The notes under the pieces were generated by a model that was not told where the DNA came from, ran no database searches, and worked only from the letters and a program-made list of their open reading frames with translations. A stretch of DNA of 64,000 bases, taken from the NCBI RefSeq assembly GCF_016862795.1, contig NZ_BONQ01000083.1, positions 62,001 through 126,000 of the forward strand, given 5' to 3'. Positions 33,619-42,250 of this stretch are shown piece after piece. The stretch is from Dactylosporangium siamense (GTDB lineage: Bacteria; Actinomycetota; Actinomycetes; Mycobacteriales; Micromonosporaceae). Positions within the stretch are counted from its first letter, which is position 1; every line of letters starts with the position of its first letter. The translations under genes were made by a program, and so were the position numbers.

Positions 33619-36177
33619 TCAGCCGCAAGTGAAGACTGCCGGGGCCGCGTTCGGCCCCCATGCCACCTTGCCGATCAGCAGGATCGTCGTCGACTCGCCC
33701 GGCTTCAGCCTGGTCTGCCACGGCTTGACCTGCACCGAGGCGCCGGTCTGCGTGGCGGTGCCGTTGACCGCCAGCTCGACCTTCTGCGTGCCGGTGTAGG
33801 CGAAGCGCAGCGACCAGTTGTCCAGCGCCTGCTTCGAGGTGTTGCGGACCGTCGCCGAGGCGATGTAGACACCGCCCAGGTCCAGGACCTTGGTGTAGGA
33901 CACGGTGCACGGCGACTTCGGCACCGCGCCGCCCTCGCCCTGGTCCGCGAGGAACGACGACACCCACGACAGCGCCGAGTTCCAGTTGATGGTGATCTCG
34001 TTCGTCGACCACGACTCGATCTCGTCCAGGTAGCAGAACTGCGGCTTGCAGCCCGGCAGGATCTTCGAAGCGACCGGGTCCTGGATCGAGGAGTTCGGGC
34101 CGCCCGACAGCGAGCCGGCCGGCGGGTTGGGCAGCGCCGGGTTGAGCTGGTGGGCGTACATCCGCGAGTGCTGGTTGTGCGACGCCCGCTCGCCGTAGCC
34201 GGTCACGTAGGACTGGTTGAGTGCGTTGCGGCCCAGGATGTAGTCGATGCCCGTGACGACGCCGTCGCGGAACGCGGTGTCGCCGCTGATGTCGTACGCG
34301 GTGGCGATCACCGCCAGGTTGTTGACGACGAGGCCGTTGGAGCCCCAGTCGAACTTCCCGTTGGTCGGGTTGTAGGCGATGTTGTAGGCGTTGCCGCGCA
34401 GCGTCGACAGGTAGCCGCGGGCACCGTCCACAACGGACTGCCGCACCCGGTTGCGGTCGGGCAGCGCATTGGGGACGGTCGCCAGGTCGAGCCGGCCGGC
34501 CGTCGCGGTGAACTTCCAGTCGAAGCCCTCCGGGCGGAACACGTCGGCGGTGTGCCACGGCGACGCGACGACCGCGTCCTGGTAGGCCTTCTCACCGGTG
34601 CTGATGAACAGCTCCGCCGCGGCCCAGTAGAACTCGTCGGTCACGTTGTCGTCGTCGTACGCGCCGCCGCCGGTGCCGTCCGTGACCAGCGCGTAGCGGG
34701 CCGGGTTGGCCAGCGCCGCAGCGTAGGCCGTCTTCGCGGCGGCGAGCAGCTTCGCCGCGAACGCCTTGTCGTAGGGCTGGAAGAGCCGGGCGCCCTGCGC
34801 GGCGGTGGCGGCGAGGTTCAGCGTCGCGGCCGTCGACGGTGCGTGCAGCTCGCGCGGCTGCGGGTCGGCGGCCGGGTCGAGCGGCAGGCCGGTCCAGGCC
34901 GCGTCGTGGACCTTGTGGTGGACCATGCCCGCGAGGGGCTTGCCGGCCGGCACCTGCATGCGCAGCATGAACTCCAGCTCCCAGCGGGCCTCGTCGAGGA
35001 CGTCGGGCACCTGGTTGCCGTGCTCCGGAATCCGCAGCGAGCCGTCGCCGAGCTTGTCCGCGCGGGCCCCGGCGGCGACCTTGGTCCGCTCGAACGTGCT
35101 CAGCAGCTGATACACGGAGATGCCGCCGTTGACGACGTACTTGCCGTGGTCGCCGGCGTCGTACCAGCCGCCGCGCACGTCCAGGCGGTAGTCGCACACG
35201 CCGGGCTGGCACGGCACGTCGGTGTCGCCCTGGTTGGGCGCGACGCCGAGGTGACCGGCGGCGCGGGCGTAGCCGGGGGCGATGCTGTCGAGGATCTCGA
35301 TGCCGCTGCGCTGGGTGTAGTACCACGACAGCGAGTCGGTGCGGAGCTTCTCGTAGGCGGCGTTGACGCCGATGTCGAACGGCACGCTGGTCTCACCGTC
35401 GGCGGTCAGCGTGTAGCCGGTCCCTTTGACGAGGTACGAGCTGAAGTCCGCCGTCTGCACGTGCTGACCGGAGGTCGGGTCGACGCCGGATGGGCCCGGG
35501 GATGGAGCAGTCGTGCCGGTGGCGACGACCGTGCCGGCGGCGTTGCGCAGCTGCCACGGCAGGGCCGTGGTCGCCTCGGTCACGACGGTGGCGGCCTTCG
35601 GGCCGTTGGCGAGGTAGCCGACCTGGTTGACCCGCACCCGCGGGCCGGTGTCCGGGACGTACACGGGCGGCGGTGCACCTCCCTGCAGCGAGATGTCGTC
35701 GAGGCACAGCGTCCAGGCCGCGGCGCTCCCGCCGACCTGGAACGCGACCTGACCCGCGTCGGTGTCGGCGGCCGCGGTGAAGGTGTAGCTGTAGGTCTGC
35801 GGCGTCGCGGTGAGGGCCGGCGCCGCGGAGAGCTCCTGGGTATAGGGCGGCGCCGCGAGCTGGACGTTGGCGCGGACCGTCACCGGGGTGCTGGCGCTGG
35901 CCTTGAACGCCAGCCGGTAGGACTCGCCGGCCTGCAGTTTGACCGCGTTCTGGCCGATGATCGCGTCCCACGGGTTGGCGGTCCCGGCGGGGATGGTCGC
36001 GCACAGCTGCCCGTCCACGACGGCGGCCGGCGCGTTGCCGGTCCACCACCACGGGTCGGTGCCGCTGTCGAAGGTGCCGTTGACGAGCTGTTCAGCCGGG
36101 TCGGCGAAGGCGGCGGAGGCGGTCATCGGCACGACCAGCACCGCCGCCGTTAAGGCAAGCGAGAGTTTGCGCTTCAC
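33619..36177 (-). CDS. Secreted multidomain GH9 endoglucanase
   Basis: This 852-aa protein has a signal peptide (to about FADPAE, residue 26), a CBM4/9-like module (about 28-165), a CelD_N Ig-like domain (about 178-270), the GH9 catalytic domain (about 275-745) and a C-terminal CBM2-like domain (757-852). Catalytic Asp residues lie in WYDAGDHG (D340, D343) and the catalytic Glu is E727 in [11 protein letters not shown]. The His region reads SHNQHSR, close to CenC-type enzymes. It should cleave cellulose outside the cell. A GTG start with AAGGGG ribosome site and a perfect CebR-type box upstream indicate cellobiose-controlled expression. Confidence 0.92.
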   Translation of the reverse strand: MKRKLSLALTAAVLVVPMTASAAFADPAEQLVNGTFDSGTDPWWWTGNAPAAVVDGQLCATIPAGTANPWDAIIGQNAVKLQAGESYRLAFKASASTPVTVRANVQLAAPPYTQELSAAPALTATPQTYSYTFTAAADTDAGQVAFQVGGSAAAWTLCLDDISLQGGAPPPVYVPDTGPRVRVNQVGYLANGPKAATVVTEATTALPWQLRNAAGTVVATGTTAPSPGPSGVDPTSGQHVQTADFSSYLVKGTGYTLTADGETSVPFDIGVNAAYEKLRTDSLSWYYTQRSGIEILDSIAPGYARAAGHLGVAPNQGDTDVPCQPGVCDYRLDVRGGWYDAGDHGKYVVNGGISVYQLLSTFERTKVAAGARADKLGDGSLRIPEHGNQVPDVLDEARWELEFMLRMQVPAGKPLAGMVHHKVHDAAWTGLPLDPAADPQPRELHAPSTAATLNLAATAAQGARLFQPYDKAFAAKLLAAAKTAYAAALANPARYALVTDGTGGGAYDDDNVTDEFYWAAAELFISTGEKAYQDAVVASPWHTADVFRPEGFDWKFTATAGRLDLATVPNALPDRNRVRQSVVDGARGYLSTLRGNAYNIAYNPTNGKFDWGSNGLVVNNLAVIATAYDISGDTAFRDGVVTGIDYILGRNALNQSYVTGYGERASHNQHSRMYAHQLNPALPNPPAGSLSGGPNSSIQDPVASKILPGCKPQFCYLDEIESWSTNEITINWNSALSWVSSFLADQGEGGAVPKSPCTVSYTKVLDLGGVYIASATVRNTSKQALDNWSLRFAYTGTQKVELAVNGTATQTGASVQVKPWQTRLKPGESTTILLIGKVAWGPNAAPAVFTCG

Positions 36178-36205
36178 ACAGACACCCCTTGTGGCGGAAG
36201 GGAAA

Positions 36206-36219
36206 TGGGAGCGCTCCCA
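36206..36219 (-). promoter_or_regulatory. CebR-type cellulose-utilisation operator
   Basis: The perfect palindrome TGGGAGCGCTCCCA is identical to the operator of the LacI-family cellobiose repressor CebR/CelR of actinomycetes. It lies 29 bases upstream of the GH9 cellulase start. Confidence 0.88.
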
Positions 36220-36263
36220 CTGTGGCCCACAGCACAGAGAGTGTCAATACTCTTTCTGCCCGG

Positions 36264-36713
36264 CTATCGCTTCAGCGTCGGGAACACGTACCAGACGGCG
36301 ATGAACGCGGCTCCGAGCGCCGCGGCGACGGCGACGGCCCACGAGGTGGCGACCACGACCTCGAAGACCAGGAACACCGCGCCGACCACCGACAGCCACA
36401 GGAACACCAGACCGGCGCCGGCCAGGGTGCTGCTCGCGTCGACGAGCTCCTCCTTGCGGCCGCGGCGGAACAGGATCCGGTGGTGGCTCACCGGGGCGAT
36501 CAGGCAGAGCGTCGCGAGCGCGGTGAGCAGCAGCGTCACGATGTAGGTCGTCCGCTGCAGGTCGGTGATCTGCTCGAACCGCTGGTTGAACGGAAGCGTC
36601 AGCAGGAACGCGAACAGGATCTGCACGCCGGTCTGCGCGACCCGCAGCTCCTGCAGCAATTCATTCCAGTTCCGGTCGAAACGCTCATCGGGAGTCTCGT
36701 CGCGATCGGCCAT
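36264..36713 (-). CDS. DUF6328-like four-helix membrane protein
   Basis: This 149-aa protein opens with a charged segment, then NWNELLQELRVAQTGVQILFAFLLTLPF, and has four membrane helices in two hairpins with a basic loop (HHRILFRRGRKEEL). I recall this pattern as DUF6328, function unknown. A TAAATG hexamer 7 bases before the ATG suggests a leaderless start. Confidence 0.75.
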   Translation of the reverse strand: MADRDETPDERFDRNWNELLQELRVAQTGVQILFAFLLTLPFNQRFEQITDLQRTTYIVTLLLTALATLCLIAPVSHHRILFRRGRKEELVDASSTLAGAGLVFLWLSVVGAVFLVFEVVVATSWAVAVAAALGAAFIAVWYVFPTLKR

Positions 36714-36806
36714 GCGGGTTCATTTACCCAACGGGTCGGCGAAGCGAACTTGGCGATCGGCCCAAACCCGGCGCGTCGGGGCTGCGACCGGTTGCATGCT
36801 GGGCTT

Positions 36807-37142
36807 ATGGTCGCGAACGTGAGCGCACCCTTCGATGAGTTGACGTCCGGTCGACGCGCGTGGATCGCCCGGGCCGGCCTGGCCGAGCTCGCGTCCGCCA
36901 TCGGACGGCCCGGCCGCGTGGCCGTGTCCACCCGGCCCGACCTGCTGGCGCGGGTCGACCAGCACGCCGCCGCGATCCGGGAGTCGCTCGGCGGCACGCT
37001 GCTCGACCCGGTGGCCCTCGCCGGCTACGCGGCGGCGATCCGCGACGCCGCCCGGGATGCGGGCGAGACCCTGGATGACTGGTCCCGCCCGACCTGGGCG
37101 ATGCTCCGCCTGTTGGCGATCTGCTCGCTGATCCCTTCCTGA
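36807..37142 (+). CDS. Small DUF6401-like protein, paralogue 1
   Basis: A 111-aa protein with VDQHAAAIRESLGG, ALAGYAAAIRDAARDAG and the C-terminal W..LRLLAICSLIP. It is clearly paralogous to the protein at 40068-40415 (shared VDQHAA, A.YA..(I/V)RDA, W.(M/V)RL.AICSL). The pattern matches, from memory, DUF6401, small actinobacterial proteins without a known role. The start is an ATG at 36807. It is convergent with the phytase-like gene (4-base gap). Confidence 0.7.
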   Translation: MVANVSAPFDELTSGRRAWIARAGLAELASAIGRPGRVAVSTRPDLLARVDQHAAAIRESLGGTLLDPVALAGYAAAIRDAARDAGETLDDWSRPTWAMLRLLAICSLIPS

Positions 37143-37146
37143 GGGG

Positions 37147-38325
37147 TTACTTCAGGAAGCGCTTGTCGGCGTGCAGCGGGTCCGTCAGCCGGATGGTGAT
37201 GAACTCGTTGTTGTCCGGCTGGCCCGGGGTACGGCCGTTGGAGAACGGGAAGTTGTTGTCGTTGACCACGCCGAGCGTGCGGTCGTCGAGGATGACGACG
37301 TCCTCGATGGTCTGGAACGGGAACGTGAAGGTGCCCGAGGTGCCGCCCAGGTGGCGCGGGTCGGCGATGTCCATGAGGTCCGCGACCAGGGTCTTCTCGA
37401 GCGTGCCGTTGGTCTTCTTCTTGGCGAGGTAGATCCGCTTGAACTTCGCGGTCGCGCCCTGCCCGTTGTCCCGCTCGATGATCAGGAAGCGGTCGTCGTC
37501 GACGGCGATCGCGTCGCCGATGGCGTTGGCTGGGTCCTCGAGCTGGTAGATCCAGCGCTTGCCCGTGTAGGTCCTCGACGCGATGTCGAACTCGTTGAGC
37601 CGCAGGCCACCCGCCGCGTCGCCGGCGACGACGCCCTCCAGCAGCGCGTACAGCTTCCGGCCGTCGGGCGACTGCGCGAGACCCTCGAAGCCCTTGCTGC
37701 TGTTCAGGTTCGGGTTGCCGGCCGGGTTCTCCGGCGCACGGACCCCGTCGAGCGGGATCGGCGCCTGCAGCAGCCGGCCGGCGCGGTCGAAGTGCAGCAG
37801 GTACGGGCCGAACTCGTCGCCGATCCAGTACGTGCCGTCCTTGGCCCGCTGGATCGACTCCACGTCGAAGTCGGCGCCGGTCAGCACCCGGTCGGGCCGG
37901 GTCAGCGCGAACGGCACGAGGCTGTTCGGGTCGGTGAGGTTGATGCCGCCGACCACGTCCACGGCGTGGTTGCCGTAGTCCGGCGCGACCCGCTGGATGC
38001 GCAGCACGAAGTCGGCACTGTTGGCCTTGTTGCCGTAGCCGTTGTCGGAGAGCACCTCGAAGGTGCCGTCCCCGTTGCGGACGATGCCGCTGAAGCCCTG
38101 GATCGGCTGGTCGGCGAACGGCGGGGTGATCCCGTTGGACGGTGTGCCGCCCAGCAGCGAACCCGACGGGTCACTCGCGGAGACGAACGTGGCGGCCGGC
38201 AGCGACGCGAAACCGGTCAGGGTGGCACGGCCGAAGCTGCCGTGAGCCGAGGCACTGGGGGCGGCGAGGGCGAGCGTGAGCACGCCGAGACCGACGCCGA
38301 TGCCGGCGCGTCTGAGATTTCTCAT
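37147..38325 (-). CDS. Secreted phytase-like esterase
   Basis: The 392-aa protein has a signal peptide (VGLGVLTLALAAPSASAHG) and a beta-propeller of the 'esterase-like activity of phytase' family: FSGIVRNGDGTFEVLSDNGYG, YWIGDEFGPYLLHFD, GFEGLAQSPDGRKLYALLEG, DRFLIIERDN. Substrates are phosphoesters or similar; the activity in this family is poorly defined. A TAGCGT box 8 bases upstream of the ATG suggests a leaderless start. Confidence 0.85.
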   Translation of the reverse strand: MRNLRRAGIGVGLGVLTLALAAPSASAHGSFGRATLTGFASLPAATFVSASDPSGSLLGGTPSNGITPPFADQPIQGFSGIVRNGDGTFEVLSDNGYGNKANSADFVLRIQRVAPDYGNHAVDVVGGINLTDPNSLVPFALTRPDRVLTGADFDVESIQRAKDGTYWIGDEFGPYLLHFDRAGRLLQAPIPLDGVRAPENPAGNPNLNSSKGFEGLAQSPDGRKLYALLEGVVAGDAAGGLRLNEFDIASRTYTGKRWIYQLEDPANAIGDAIAVDDDRFLIIERDNGQGATAKFKRIYLAKKKTNGTLEKTLVADLMDIADPRHLGGTSGTFTFPFQTIEDVVILDDRTLGVVNDNNFPFSNGRTPGQPDNNEFITIRLTDPLHADKRFLK

Positions 38326-38358
38326 GACCCGCGACGCTAGGAGGCCAGGATGAACCGC

Positions 38359-38877
38359 CTACGTTTTCTTGGTGATGGCCCCGAGAAGGGTGTGCAGCCT
38401 GCCGACGACGGCCGGGGCGTCGGTGATGCTGCCGCCGTCCTGGTAGTACACGAACGACACCCGCACGACCAGCTCGCCGCTGGCGGTCTCCACGTGCGCC
38501 TCGCCGGTGTCCGCGGACGAGTACGTCGTCGCGTCGATCGACTTCGGGTCCTTCGCCGTGCCCTTGTCGTAGGCGACCTGCTGCGCGGCGCCCATCGACG
38601 GCCGGACCAGCACCAGGAACAGGTAGAAGTTGCCCGAGACGCCGTCCACGGAGCACGCCTTGAGCGAGTCGGTGTCGCGCCGTTCCTTGGTGCCCGGCGC
38701 CTCCCCGAGCGCGGCCTTGAGCTGGTCGTCGGTGGCGAGGCCGCACACGTCGACGGCGTCGTAGAGCCCGCCGTTGCGTTTCGGATCCGACGGCTGGGCC
38801 GGACCGGACGTGTCATCGCCGCAGCCGGCGAGCGCCAGCACGACGCCCGCCGACAGCACGGCTTTCCGTAGGGTCAC
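38359..38877 (-). CDS. Secreted lipoprotein, DUF3558-like
   Basis: The GTG at 38877 gives 172 residues with a signal sequence and lipobox (VVLALAGCGDD). The mature part has DAVDVCGLATDDQLKAALG, paired Cys residues (VCGL and KACSV), and a C-terminal YQDGGSITDAPAVVGRL helix, similar to actinobacterial DUF3558/DUF3515-type lipoproteins. Function unknown; it lies just downstream of the CAP-domain protein gene on the same strand. Confidence 0.72.
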   Translation of the reverse strand: MTLRKAVLSAGVVLALAGCGDDTSGPAQPSDPKRNGGLYDAVDVCGLATDDQLKAALGEAPGTKERRDTDSLKACSVDGVSGNFYLFLVLVRPSMGAAQQVAYDKGTAKDPKSIDATTYSSADTGEAHVETASGELVVRVSFVYYQDGGSITDAPAVVGRLHTLLGAITKKT

Positions 38878-38896
38878 CCAGTGTTTGTACAGGGTT

Positions 38897-39568
38897 TCAG
38901 ACGCGGCCGAAATCCTGGGTCCAGTACGGGGTCCCGTCGGCCTTGTACGCGAGGCCGACACCGACCGCGACGCTGCCGCAGTTGAGGATGTTGGCCTTGT
39001 GCCCGGGGCTGTTGATCCAGCCGTCGACGACCTCCTTCGGCGTCCGGTAGCCCCAGGCGATGTTCTCCGCCGACGCCCCGGTGGTGTAGCCGGCGGCCAC
39101 CTCCCGCTGCACGAACGTGCTGCCGTTGGATCCGGTGTGGCTGAAGAAGTTGTTCGTCACCATGTCCGTGCTGTGCGCCCGGCCGGCGGCCACGAGCCGG
39201 GTGTCGATGCGCAGCGCGCCGCAGCCGTTCGCGGTGCGGTAGCTGTTGGTCAGCGCCACGACCTCGGACTCCAGCGAGCTGCTCTCCACCGGCTTGGTGG
39301 TCGGAGTCGCCGGCTTGGTGGTCGGCGTGGCCGGCTTCGTCGGGGTGGTCGTCGGCTTCGTGGCCGGCTTCTTGGCGGTCTTCTTCTTCTTTTTCTTCTT
39401 CGACACCGCGGCGGCGACGTCCACACCCGCGACCACGTCACCGGCGGCGGTGACGACCTGGGCGGCGGCGGGGGCGGCCGCCGCAGCGGTGACGGTGAGC
39501 GTGAAGCCGAGCGGCGCCGCGAGCAGCACGGCGGCGAGGATGGTGGCACGGCGAGGGAACCGGGTCAC
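38897..39568 (-). CDS. Secreted CAP/SCP-domain protein
   Basis: This 223-aa protein has a signal peptide, a Lys-rich run (about 57-65), Thr/Pro/Lys repeats (TKPATPT type, about 70-93) and a C-terminal CAP domain (about 97-223). CAP motifs are present: ALTNSYRTANGCGAL, AGRAHSTDM, FSHTGSNGS, ENIAWGYRTP and HKANILN, with the two cavity His and Glu residues. CAP proteins are secreted and often act at the cell wall. The GTG start at 39568 follows GGAAGG. The leader resembles a c-di-AMP riboswitch. Confidence 0.87.
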   Translation of the reverse strand: MTRFPRRATILAAVLLAAPLGFTLTVTAAAAAPAAAQVVTAAGDVVAGVDVAAAVSKKKKKKKTAKKPATKPTTTPTKPATPTTKPATPTTKPVESSSLESEVVALTNSYRTANGCGALRIDTRLVAAGRAHSTDMVTNNFFSHTGSNGSTFVQREVAAGYTTGASAENIAWGYRTPKEVVDGWINSPGHKANILNCGSVAVGVGLAYKADGTPYWTQDFGRV

Positions 39569-39582
39569 GATGAGAGAACCTT

Positions 39583-39699
39583 CCGTCGGTGAGCTTTGAC
39601 GCAGTTGGTATCGGGTCGCTCACAGCCCTCGTGAGCAGCTCAACTACCCCGCAACGGTCGGCAACCGGCCCGCTACCCGTGCGGGTGGGTCCCTAGTGG
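39583..39699 (-). ncRNA. Candidate ydaO-type (c-di-AMP) riboswitch leader
   Basis: On the minus strand, upstream of the CAP gene, the leader holds in order GGGACCCACC, GGGGTAGTTGAG, an inverted repeat GCTCAC/GTGAGC, GCGACCCGATACC and GTCAAAGCTCACC. This resembles the ydaO-yuaA motif order (GGGGACCCA, GGGGUGAA, ACCCGUCAGCUAACC) that precedes actinobacterial cell-wall hydrolase genes. The last conserved block abuts the ribosome site. The assignment is by eye only; P1 pairing is not clear. Confidence 0.45.
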
Positions 39700-39801
39700 A
39701 CCGGCCCGTGAAGTTCCGTCAAAGGTTGGAGGGCGACGGCTCCGGGCATTCATACCGTTGAGCTACACACCTCGCACGCAGGTCTTGTCGAAGGAGCAGC
39801 A

Positions 39802-40002
39802 ATGTCCAGACTGGTCAGACCCAGGGACAACCGTTGGATCGCCGGCGTGTGCTCCGGCCTCGCCCGCCGGTTCGGCCTGTCGCCCAACACGATGCGGCTC
39901 ATCTTCGTGCTCTCGTGCCTGCTGCCGGGGCCGCAGTTCGTGGCCTACATCGTGTTGTGGGTCCTGATGCCCGACGAGTCGAACTCCCACAGTTACAACT
40001 GA
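39802..40002 (+). CDS. PspC-domain membrane protein
   Basis: A 66-aa protein that is essentially one PspC domain: LVRPRDNRWIAGVCSGLARRF followed by a hydrophobic helix (LIFVLSCLLPGPQFVAYIVLW) and an acidic tail. PspC domains sense membrane stress. GAAGGAG precedes the ATG by 5 bases. Confidence 0.88.
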   Translation: MSRLVRPRDNRWIAGVCSGLARRFGLSPNTMRLIFVLSCLLPGPQFVAYIVLWVLMPDESNSHSYN

Positions 40003-40067
40003 GGTCGACACGGGTGCGCTCCGGGTTCACCGGTCAATCGGGGGGCCGGCCGGTCGAACTCGGAGGC

Positions 40068-40415
40068 ATGTTCAAAGACCTCACCGAAGCCACCCGCCAC
40101 AGCGCCGCCCGCTCGACCCTGAACGGGTTGATGACCTGGCTCGGCGAGTCCGGCCTGGCGGCCGCCACCACGTCCGCCGGCCTCCAGGCCGCTGTCGACC
40201 AGCACGCCGCCTCGGTCCGCGACGCCCTCGGCGACCCGGAGCGCGGACCGAACGCCGTCGCCCTGGCCAGCTACGCCACCGGCGTCCGCGACGCGCTGAT
40301 CGAGGCCCAGTGGCAGCTCCCGCCGACCTCGGAGCTCGACTGGTCGAAGGCGGAGTGGCCGACGGTCCGCCTGATCGCCATCTGCTCCCTCGCCCGCTCC
40401 GCCGGCCACCTCTAG
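40068..40415 (+). CDS. Small DUF6401-like protein, paralogue 2
   Basis: This 115-aa protein shares VDQHAASVRDALGD, ALASYATGVRDAL and W.TVRLIAICSLA with the protein at 36807-37142. The two genes lie 3.3 kb apart in the same orientation. Its stop codon TAG is the first triplet of the long family B stem. The GGAGG is only 1 base from the ATG, so the true start or a leaderless mode is uncertain. Confidence 0.68.
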   Translation: MFKDLTEATRHSAARSTLNGLMTWLGESGLAAATTSAGLQAAVDQHAASVRDALGDPERGPNAVALASYATGVRDALIEAQWQLPPTSELDWSKAEWPTVRLIAICSLARSAGHL

Positions 40416-40579
40416 GGGCTGTATCGAAGTGGGGGTCGGAGCGAGGCGAGGCTCAGGCGTCGGCTGGGGCCGCGCCGGGCGCGCCTGGATACCGGGGTTG
40501 TATCCAGGTGTGACCGGCGTGGTTCCAGGCGGCGTCTGAGTCCGCCGCAGCCCGGCCATCCACTTCGATACAGCCCCTA
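40413..40579. repeat. Stop-abutting stem, family B, long copy
   Basis: A perfect 20-bp stem, TAGGGGCTGTATCGAAGTGG (40413-40432) with 40560-40579, encloses 127 bases. Inside is a second perfect hairpin, CCTGGATAC/GTATCCAGG (near 40484-40508). The stem starts at the stop codon of the DUF6401-like gene. The segment CCGCCGCAGCCCGGC..ATCCACTT near the right arm matches the element at 11569-11625. Confidence 0.8.
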
Positions 40580-40590
40580 GCCCTGCCGCC

Positions 40591-40673
40591 GTGATCCGGA
40601 AGACACGCGAATCGCTTTCCGTGATCCGGAAGGCCTTGTGGTGTCAGAGGTGCACAAGGTCTTCCGGATCACG
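40591..40673. repeat. Palindromic repeat family A, copy 2 plus a half copy
   Basis: GTGATCCGGAAG (40621-40632) and CTTCCGGATCAC (40661-40672) are perfectly complementary; with inner CCTTGTG/CACAAGG they make a 20-position stem with one G-U and a 12-base loop. A solitary left arm (GTGATCCGGAAGA) lies at 40591-40603. The TGA stop of the MFS gene (40669-40671) is inside the right arm. It is related to 6541-6595. Confidence 0.8.
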
Positions 40674-42246
40674 AGCGGAGGACGGCTCCGGACGGCTCGG
40701 GACGGCTCGGGGCGCCGAGGAAGATTGCGGACACCGCGCCCGCCAGGCACACCACCGCCGTGATCAGGAAGATTTCGCGATACTCGGTGCGCAGCGCTGA
40801 CTGGAGTGCGTCCGCGTACGCCGACAGCAGGCGCTTCTGCTCCTCGGCGGGCTTGCCGAACACCAGCGGGAAGTCCAGCTCCGCGGTCAGCGTGTGGAAC
40901 CGGTGCAGGCCCCACGCGGTCAGCGCGGCGACGCCGATCAGCATGCCCATCGTCCGCGCCACGACGACGGCGGAGGAGGCCACGCCGTGCTGCGGCGGCG
41001 GGGTCGCCCGCAGCGCCGCCGACGACAGCGGTGCGATGACCAGCCCGAGCCCGAGCCCGGCGAGCGCGAGGTCCGTGTCCATCCGGGGCAGGAAGCCGAG
41101 GTAGCGGGCGGCGGGCAGGTCCACGGGCCAGCCGGCGATGAGCACATACGCCAGCGCCGCGAGCAGCAGGCCGCCGGCGGTGACGACGCGCTCGCTGAGC
41201 CGGCCGGAGCGCAGCAGCAGCCCGCCGAGGACGGCGCCGACCGGCAGGGCGACCAGGAACCGGGTCAGCACCAGGGTGGCCTCGACGCCGGACCTGCCCA
41301 GCAGGGTCTGCGCGACCAGCTCGACGTCGACCAGCGTCACCATGAGGGCGGCGCCGGCGCACCAGCTCGCGGTGAGGGCGGCGAAGAACGGCCCCTTCGC
41401 GGCGCCGGTCAGGTCCAGCAGCCTGGTCTTCGGCCGGCGCTCCCACAGCACGAACAGCACCGTCACCACGGCGGCGCCGGCGAGCACGGGCCAGCCCCAC
41501 GAGGGCAGGACGGACCGCTCGGGGTCGGGGTTGTAGAGCGCGACGACGACGCCGCCGAGGGCCACCGCGAGCAGCAGCCCGCCGACGAGGTCGGTCCGGC
41601 GCGGCGCGGTGGAGGTGGGCGGGCCACCCGGCACGGCCCACCAGACGAGCGCGACCGCGACCACCACGAGCGGCAGGTTGAGCCAGAAGATGCCACGCCA
41701 GCTGCCGAGGAGGGCGGCGACCGCCACGCCGTACAGCGGGCCGAGGACGCTGCCGAGCTCCTGCGCGGCGCCGATGTTGCCGAGGACGAGGTGGCGGTCG
41801 CGGTCCGGCCACAGGTCGCTGACGAGCGCGACGGTCACCGGGAGCAGCGCGCCACCGGCGATGCCCTGCAGGGTGCGACCCGCGGTGAGCAGGAGTATGT
41901 CGCCGGAGGCGGCGGTCAGCGCGGAGCCGGCGCCGAAGCCGAGCAGGCTCGCGACGAGCAGTGCCCGGCGGCCGAAGCGGTCCGAGAGCGAGCCGAGCAG
42001 CGGCATGCCGGCGACGTAGCCGAGCAGGAACCCGGTCACGACCGGGGTGACCCGCTCCAGCCGGGTGTCGGCGATGTGCAGCGAGTCCATGATGTCGGTG
42101 AGGACCCCGACGACGACGTAGGCGTCCAGCGCGGCGAGCAGCACCGCGACGCCGCCGACGCTGATGGCGAGCCGCCGTCGCGGGACGCCGGCCGGCGTCG
42201 GCGCGGCGGTGCTGCTCGCCGCGCTGGTGGGCTGCGTCGACGTCAT
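40669..42246 (-). CDS. P55-like MFS lipid/drug exporter (DHA2, 14 helices)
   Basis: This 525-aa protein has about 14 membrane helices, the loop motif [17 protein letters not shown] and DHA2 features ([21 protein letters not shown]). It follows, 4 bases downstream, an LprG-type lipoprotein gene. That pair is the conserved lprG-p55 (Rv1411c-Rv1410c) module, which in mycobacteria exports triacylglyceride lipids and affects drug tolerance. The stop codon lies within a palindromic repeat. Confidence 0.85.
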   Translation of the reverse strand: MTSTQPTSAASSTAAPTPAGVPRRRLAISVGGVAVLLAALDAYVVVGVLTDIMDSLHIADTRLERVTPVVTGFLLGYVAGMPLLGSLSDRFGRRALLVASLLGFGAGSALTAASGDILLLTAGRTLQGIAGGALLPVTVALVSDLWPDRDRHLVLGNIGAAQELGSVLGPLYGVAVAALLGSWRGIFWLNLPLVVVAVALVWWAVPGGPPTSTAPRRTDLVGGLLLAVALGGVVVALYNPDPERSVLPSWGWPVLAGAAVVTVLFVLWERRPKTRLLDLTGAAKGPFFAALTASWCAGAALMVTLVDVELVAQTLLGRSGVEATLVLTRFLVALPVGAVLGGLLLRSGRLSERVVTAGGLLLAALAYVLIAGWPVDLPAARYLGFLPRMDTDLALAGLGLGLVIAPLSSAALRATPPPQHGVASSAVVVARTMGMLIGVAALTAWGLHRFHTLTAELDFPLVFGKPAEEQKRLLSAYADALQSALRTEYREIFLITAVVCLAGAVSAIFLGAPSRPEPSGAVLRS

Positions 42247-42250
42247 CGAA

